Source of the DNA: Cricetomys ansorgei
Lineage: Eukaryota; Chordata; Mammalia; Rodentia; Nesomyidae
Length of the DNA stretch: 64,000 nt
NCBI GenBank assembly: GCA_026225945.1
Contig: JAMJFZ010000165.1
Span: 2,284,001-2,348,000, forward strand
Reading direction: 5' to 3'
The notes under the pieces were generated by a model, which did no database searches, was not told where the DNA came from, and saw nothing but the letters and a program-made list of their open reading frames with translations. The position numbers were made by a program, and so were the translations under genes. This document shows positions 60,688-64,000 of the stretch, piece after piece (within the stretch, counting starts at the first letter, position 1; each line of letters starts with the position of its first letter).

Positions 60688-63015
60688 TCATATCTCAGCA
60701 CCAAGATCCAGGCTTCTCCGGTCAGGCCAGCACAGGCAGTATTTGTGCCCTGGGCCATAAACGTAGGACTGTAAACATTCATTGCAGAAAGTTGTAAAAG
60801 AGACTGTCTTGGGCTGTCTTTTGGCCTTGAGTATATCTAGCAGCTCAGAACAAACTTGGCCATATCTGTCTCCTACTCCGCTGCTGGGGTCACAGCTCTC
60901 CAGAGGGGCAGGATACATCTCCTCAGTCAGCAGGCTCAGCTTGGCTGTGTGGTGCAGGACCTGCTTCAGGACAGGCAGAGAGATTTCATTATACTGGAAA
61001 TTGATCTTGGTGAGCTGGGAGCATTGGCCCAGGGCAGGCAAGAGGGCAAGGAATGAAGAATCCTTCATCCAGCAGCGCTCCAATTGCAGGGTTTGCAGGG
61101 TAGCTGAGACTCTCTCAAGGAGGAGTCCAAGAGGCTTGAAGCAAAGATCCTTGTTAAAGATCAATTTCAGATGCAGATGTTTGAGCTCACAAATGCTCGG
61201 ACAACGGGACAGGGAATCCAGGTCTTCCTGGGTGAGGCAGCAGTCATTGATGTACAGGGTCTCCAAGCGGCTCGTCACACACCTAGGGAGACAAAGAGAT
61301 TACTTCTGGAAAATCATACTGAAGAGTTTAGGTAGGATTGACGGGAAGACAGATGACACTCGAACCAGCAACATCCCATGGGTGTCCCTGGGGAGTCCCC
61401 TGACCACCTCTCCTCCACACACCCAGGTCTCGTTCCCCAACATCAACACCAATGTCACCCATTTCCATCTACTCAGTCTCTGGACAACACAACAACCTTT
61501 CCCACGGGAGACTTTAGAGGCATGCTGGTGCCTGGTCACTCAATCTGAGCACTGACTAACTGCTCAGATATCCTATGTCTTTCGAAATGCTACTTTACAG
61601 TGGCCAGACCATCAATCAGTAATGTACTGAACTACAGGGGGAAAAAGATGTGTTTCCTGTGCTCTGGTGAACACTCTCCACCGCTTCTTACCTGAGCCAC
61701 CTTCCCAGGTTTCCTATTAGAAGGGGACTTTCCTCGATGTGGAGATAACTCAAGCAGTGGAGTTTCTCTAATTGAGAGATGACCAGGCTTATCCACTTCT
61801 TTGAAAACTCTTTACGGTGATCCGAATATAAGACTCTCGATACCACAAGTTTCTCAATATTTCTCATCTGCCCCAGGTAGCGTCCAATGCGAAGCATGTC
61901 TTTTGCGAAAAATTCTTCCAGCCTCAGTGTCTTTACAGAGTCAGCTTTGATTATCTTTGTGAGAGTTGAGTACCGGCTCTTCATACACAGGAAATCACAG
62001 CATAGATGGATGGATCTTTTTTCTTCCGGGCCCAACGCAGCAAGCATTGGGTCCATTCGTCAGCATTCACACCGTAAGAACAACCTTCGACTTCAAGATA
62101 GTCGGTTAAGACCATCCAATCTGTATTCATCCCAAGGTGAGGGCCGATATCCGGTGGCAGAATCTCTCCCCTGACCAGTGGTGAGTAGTTGCTGTCATAG
62201 GTTCCAGGCCACATTTTCCAAAACTTATGCTGCTCATGCCTCAAATTCAGCACTCTAAATGTCAGTCCCCTGTGAGTGAAACGGGTAGAATTCCCAGTAG
62301 GTAAGACAAAACATATCTTACAGGTGCTTCTCATCCACATCTCACATTTGAGCTTTCCCTTCCAAGTCCTCCTATTGTCCTGAGCCTAGAATCAAGCCCA
62401 GGGCTGCCAGCACTTTAGAAGAGGATCTTACCAGAGAGATCCTCAGCTCCATATCACTTCCCTCCACTCCTTTTCTCTCAGTTCCAGCCTCATTCCCCTT
62501 CTACATGTGAGCAACACATATTCCCTTGAGGGATTCCTCAGAGCCTGTGTCTGCTCTCCTGGGTCCTCCACACTGGCCATCAGTTTCCCAGGGAGCTGAG
62601 ACAGGGAACAGGCCTCTAGAATCCTCTATCCTGGTGCTGTCAGAAGCCTCTGATCCACCTTGGGCCTCAGTTGTTCCTGCTCTGCACCCACCAAGCCTTC
62701 CTCCACCCCAGCTGGCCTTGCTTACCTTGGGTCCCTCTTCCTCTTTGTGATCAGCACATCCAGCCCATCAAGCAGAGCCTTCTGAATCTCCAGGTCCGAC
62801 TCCTGGATCAGGGCTCCTGCAGGGAGGCATGGGAAGGCCCAGGCAGGCACTATGGCCCTCAGGATCTCTGTTTGTCTCTGAGTGATGGCCTCCTTCAACA
62901 GAGCTGGGAGGAGCTCTGAGGGCATGTCCTCCACAATTAAAGTGGCCAAGGCTGGCTCCTTCACCAGCCTCCGGATTGCCAGCTGCAGGAGTGTGCGTGG
63001 GGCCTGGACAATCAT
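60688..63015 (-). pseudogene. Gene C': PRAME subfamily 2 gene with a different one-base frameshift
   Basis: Exons on the minus strand: 63015-62726, 62269-61692 and 61282-60688. Splice sites and lengths are as in C (290, 578 and 595 nt). Here the missing base lies in an A run in exon 3 (six A's, seven in C; near 62018), ending the frame after 192 residues. Further on, the frame that is broken in C (CTCAATTAG, 'SLVISQLEKLHCLSYL') is open. So each copy is good where the other is broken. Exon 4 is open through 'CLCWPDRRSLDLGAEI'. The poly(A) signal is at 60328-60323. Protein family and likely role as for gene C; as read, it encodes no full-length product. Confidence 0.75.
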
Positions 63016-63479
63016 TGCGAATGGTTTGCAGGGAGAATGCTCCTGGGGAAGCATGGAAGCAAAGACACCGTTAGGAAAAGTCATTTAAGAAGCCTTTCAT
63101 CTTCACACAGAATGAGCTGTCGGCGTCAGATCGTCTCTGAGGACATGGTACAGACCTCAGTTTACAAATTTTGAATTACAAATCACCTTCTATTCATTTG
63201 AAAGCCATGATTCTCCTCTCTGGGGTGTGACGCCTCTCCAGAGCACTCTCATTCCTAAAGAACCCCGTCATTTTCACCACAGCTGCGGTGGGTCCATCCC
63301 ACTGCGAGGGGTCACCAAGAACCCTGAAGGGTGAGTCCGTGGTTTGATGCTGAATTGACTGCGCCCAGCTCTCCAGGCAGACCCTCCCAGAAGAAGACAC
63401 CCAATTCCCAACTCCACACCCCTCTGTTCACCCGGCTGCTCCTGGCTGGACAGTGATGCAGTCTATGGAATGAGCATCC

Positions 63480-63725
63480 TTAGTCACTGACGTCAGTAAT
63501 TGGTTCCTGCCTGTGCGGGAGTGTGCGGGAGGAGGCTGGAGGCTGCGATCCACATCTCCCCAAGCTGGTCGGGGTGGGAACAAACACCAGAGTCCGCAAA
63601 CCCTCGGCAGCCATATCCATGACCTGTAACTCACTAGCTCATCCAGAAAGTGGAGCCCACGACACGGAGATGAGAATGCACAGGATGGAGGCAGGAGCTC
63701 ACGAGTTCAACGCCATCTTAGATCC
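63480..63725 (-). promoter_or_regulatory. Candidate promoter region for C' (CRE, CCAAT, YY1-like)
   Basis: Mirror of 12690-12935: TGACGTCA at 63488-63495, CCAAT (63503-63499) and AAGATGGCG (about 63719-63711). The sequence between arms is nearly identical. Confidence 0.4.
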
Positions 63726-63938
63726 TTCTGCAGTCGCAGGAGAGCCCGCCTGAGGTCTGCAGAGACTAACAGGACAGCAGATATACAAGGAAAGGCAGGA
63801 AACCTATATTTAAATAGCAAGTGGTAGTTCAGAATTTTCCTTTAAGTACTTAGTAAAGGAAAGCAGACGGATTCCTGCCAGCTTGAAGACATCCTGGCAT
63901 CTATGAGCAGATCATGTACCAATCAGCAGAAACAAATG

Positions 63939-63985
63939 ACATTTTATTTATTTATTTGTTTGTTTGTTTATTTATTTATTTATTT
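63939..63985. repeat. (TTTA/TTTG)n simple repeat
   Basis: Mirror of the tetranucleotide run at 12432-12476. It shows that the inverted repeat reaches the window edge. Confidence 0.85.
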
Positions 63986-64000
63986 AATCTGCTTACTTCC

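Larger units (their letters stand above)
53300..64000 (-). repeat. Right arm of large inverted repeat (genes D' and C')
   Basis: The mate of 12418-24560 in reverse orientation, running off the window's right edge. The arm is about 1.3 kb shorter in D' intron 1: sequence equivalent to about 19390-20707 is missing, joining TTAAAAG to TGAAGTTGCTTGACCAG at about 57220-57235. Confidence 0.85.

Noticed and set aside
1..64000. Possible undescribed defence, CRISPR or mobile-island system
   Set aside because: The window is rodent nuclear DNA with introns, SINEs and LINEs. No spacer-repeat array, operon, or microbial gene was seen.
1..64000. tRNA, rRNA or small-RNA genes
   Set aside because: No cloverleaf-like or known RNA sequence was recognised by eye apart from the tRNA-derived heads of B2 SINEs. 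A tRNAscan-SE and Infernal run would be decisive.

Overview
The window is mammalian, most likely murid rodent (mouse or rat; the sequence alone does not decide which). It carries rodent B1 and B2-type SINEs, L1 fragments, a solo class I retroviral LTR, and split genes with GT-AG introns. Nearly every coding element belongs to one family, PRAME/Pramel: leucine-rich-repeat proteins of about 480 residues made from three coding exons (about 287, 588 and 568 nt) behind a non-coding first exon. No bacterial, phage, CRISPR or RNA-gene signal was seen.

Two full-length subfamilies occur. Subfamily 1 (Pramel1-like, starting MSSREPP or MSSQEPP) has five copies: B (+, 5485-7692), D (+, 20747-22957), F (-, 26746-28966), H (-, 36634-38852) and D' (-, 54968-57185). 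Each has a recognisable promoter with a TATA region and usually CCAAT and GC boxes, and a small non-coding exon 1 about 0.8-3.2 kb upstream of the coding exons. B, D and H read as intact; F has a frameshift and D' an internal stop. Subfamily 2 (starting MIVQAPRT) has two near-complete copies, C (+, 13402-15940) and C' (-, 60688-63015), each broken by a different one-base deletion. Four relics also belong to it: 126-1640, 9128-9590, 34050-35950 and 43200-44280. A third, very diverged family member survives only as a C-terminal fragment (2.8, 10.5, 31.5 and 41.8 kb). Each fragment lies a few hundred bp upstream of a subfamily 1 promoter and points the opposite way.

Layout: 0-8.4 kb is a unit of relics plus gene B, and it is the inverted counterpart of 36.2-44.4 kb (gene H plus relics). 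A solo LTR sits at 8.4-9.0 kb. 9.1-12.1 kb holds relics and an orphan subfamily 1 promoter. 12.4-24.6 kb (C, then D) is inverted at 53.3-64.0 kb (D', then C'), and this second arm runs off the right edge. D and F meet tail to tail in a palindrome centred near 25 kb, with a retroviral gag remnant in the spacer. F and H are tandem duplicates about 9.9 kb apart. 44.8-53.2 kb has no PRAME sequence; it holds L1 pieces and two copies of an unclassified element with terminal direct repeats.

PRAME-family proteins are known in other studies as germline, early-embryo or tumour LRR proteins, and some act as substrate receptors of Cullin-2 ubiquitin ligases. For the copies here that role is inferred from family membership only. 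The main interest is structural: a fast-duplicating array with inverted repeats, complementary damage in paired copies, mosaic exons suggesting gene conversion, and rearranged promoters.
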